Below, piece after piece: positions 5,575 to 6,702 of a DNA stretch of 6,702 nt (positions within the stretch are counted from its first letter, which is position 1; every line of letters begins with the position of its first letter). The notes below the pieces were generated by a model that saw nothing but the letters and a program-made list of their open reading frames with translations, made no database searches and was not told the origin of the DNA. The stretch comes from Lentzea sp. (GTDB lineage Bacteria; Actinomycetota; Actinomycetes; Mycobacteriales; Pseudonocardiaceae). The stretch lies in NCBI GenBank assembly GCA_030146905.1, contig JASLAV010000232.1:1-6702 (forward strand), given 5' to 3'. The position numbers and the translations under genes are program-made.

Positions 5575-6702
5575 CTGCACCCGGATGCCCAGTTTCTCCG
5601 CCAAGAACACGATGTCATTGGCCTGCTCGGGCGGGAGCTGGGCGTTGATCGACAGCTGGAGGTAGCTCACACTGCCACGGTCGAGCGCGTCGAAGAACCG
5701 GCGAAAGATCTGCGCCAGGCCGTCGCCGGCCTCAGGGTCAGATGTCAGGTTCTTCATCACCGTGAACGCGAGCCTCTTTTCGAGAACCGACTCGTCGTCT
5801 TCCCCGTCGCCTTTGCCTTCGCCCTTCGTCTTGCCCTTGCTGGTGCCACCAGCTCGACCGGTGGCTCCGCGCGACGCGGCGCCGTCGGCCTCAGATTCAG
5901 ATTCGGGTTCAGCGTCAGGCTCTGGAGCGGGCCTGGCGAGCCGGTAGGTAGGGGCGTTGAGGTTGATGCCTGCGGCGTCATCGACGACGACCTCCTCCTC
6001 GCCCTGCCGAACGATCCGCAGGGTGCCTTCCCGGACAGCCTCGTGGATCGCGTTGCGCAGATCAGACTCGCCGCCGGGCAACAGGCCGAGCCGCGGCGTG
6101 TTCCAGAACGCGTCCCGCAGTTCGCTCAACGGACGCTCATAGTCGCTCTCCCTGAGGTTGTGCACGAGGGCTCGGCCAGTGAACTTTCCAGGCGGAAAAG
6201 CTTTCTGCGCTTTGGCAAGCAGATCCCAGACCTTCGCCCCGTCCAGCGTGCCCTCATCCATGGTCCGATGCTCGACGGTCCGTTCCGCAGTCGGATCAGG
6301 TTGGGCTAGGTACAGCACGTGCTGGAAGCCCCGCGCCACGTAATCGTCGAGACGCTTGCGCGTCTCCTCCCGCTTCGCCTCAGCCTGGTTCGCAAGCTCC
6401 TCGTCGCTTTCCACCTCCGGTCCACTGAGGACGCGTTCGTACGCGATATACTCCGTAGCCGTCTTGCGCGCCAGCTGATGCTGCCGCGCCGCAGTCACCA
6501 CGAAGACGAGCGAGGACGCCCACGCGGTCGGCACCTTGTCGGAGCCCATGCCGAGGAGCGCCCGCACTGCCTCCATCGTCGCGAGCTGAATGCCGTTGCC
6601 GATGGTGAACATCGCGGGGTCGAGTGCGACGAGCCTGGTCGTGCGGGCCTTGTCCAGCTCGGCCTGTACTAGCACCTCGCGGTGTGGCAGGTCCTCGTCT
6701 GC
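5560..6702 (-). CDS. DUF499-like ATPase, C-terminal part (5' end beyond the window)
   Basis: The frame is open to the right edge and reads ADEDLPHREVLVQAELDKAR there, so the GTG at 6675 is internal and the start lies outside. The 380 visible residues resemble the C-terminal third of large DUF499-type ATPases: a TTRLVALDP strand, a helical stretch with an Ala/Glu/Lys-rich helix (SDEELANQAEAKREETRKRL), a strand HVLYLAQ, then a winged-helix-like module (KVWDLLAKAQKAFPPGKF, AFWNTPRLGLLPGGESDLRNAIHEAVREGTL). A low-complexity Glu/Pro/Ser then Gly/Lys linker (coordinates about 5790-5937) joins a final small domain ending YLQLSINAQLPPEQANDIVFLAEKLGIRV. The P-loop would be in the missing part. DUF499 proteins occur in defence islands with DUF1156 methyltransferases, helicases and PLD nucleases; partners would lie to the right. 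It is the last gene of its transcription unit. BREX PglY or BrxC-like ATPase is an alternative. Confidence 0.55.
   Translation of the reverse strand, partial: ADEDLPHREVLVQAELDKARTTRLVALDPAMFTIGNGIQLATMEAVRALLGMGSDKVPTAWASSLVFVVTAARQHQLARKTATEYIAYERVLSGPEVESDEELANQAEAKREETRKRLDDYVARGFQHVLYLAQPDPTAERTVEHRTMDEGTLDGAKVWDLLAKAQKAFPPGKFTGRALVHNLRESDYERPLSELRDAFWNTPRLGLLPGGESDLRNAIHEAVREGTLRIVRQGEEEVVVDDAAGINLNAPTYRLARPAPEPDAEPESESEADGAASRGATGRAGGTSKGKTKGEGKGDGEDDESVLEKRLAFTVMKNLTSDPEAGDGLAQIFRRFFDALDRGSVSYLQLSINAQLPPEQANDIVFLAEKLGIRVQVRDR

Noticed and set aside
5557..6309. 250-codon + strand frame downstream of the NACHT gene
   Set aside because: It lies antisense to the DUF499-like gene, whose minus-strand frame has better codon bias and recognisable domain patterns.
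1..6702. CRISPR array or tandem repeats
   Set aside because: No regularly spaced repeats were seen on reading; only isolated short inverted repeats.

Overview
The window looks like an accessory region of a high-GC actinobacterium, most likely Streptomyces or a close relative. The evidence is strong G/C bias at third codon positions, GTG starts, a perfect AAGGAGG ribosome binding site, and a DUF2637 (SpdB-like) membrane protein typical of actinomycete plasmids and integrative conjugative elements. No ribosomal, tRNA or core metabolic genes are visible.

Layout, left to right. Positions 1-199 are non-coding and carry two strong stem-loops. A DUF2637 membrane protein with a C-terminal helix-turn-helix-like tail runs on the + strand (200-916). 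It converges on a minus-strand gene (977-2408) of an actinobacterial family with an N-terminal winged-helix segment and a long coiled coil. That gene is split between two reading frames, so it is a frameshifted gene or contains a base error. A 291-base divergent intergenic region with one AT-rich island follows. Next is a large + strand NACHT-family NTPase with an N-terminal restriction-endonuclease-like domain (2700-5573). Its stop codon overlaps by 14 bases the 3' end of a convergent minus-strand gene (5560-6702, 5' end outside the window), which resembles the C-terminal third of a DUF499-type ATPase.

Interpretation. The left side points to a mobile element and the right side to anti-phage defence. 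The NACHT protein has the layout of a bacterial NLR-like immune protein: nuclease effector, NACHT switch, helical C-terminal sensor. The DUF499-like protein belongs to a type of ATPase often found in defence islands beside methyltransferases and helicases. The simplest reading is a defence cargo locus next to or inside an integrative element. Whether the NACHT protein and the DUF499-like operon cooperate cannot be told from this window. Domain assignments were made by reading motifs; no database search was run.
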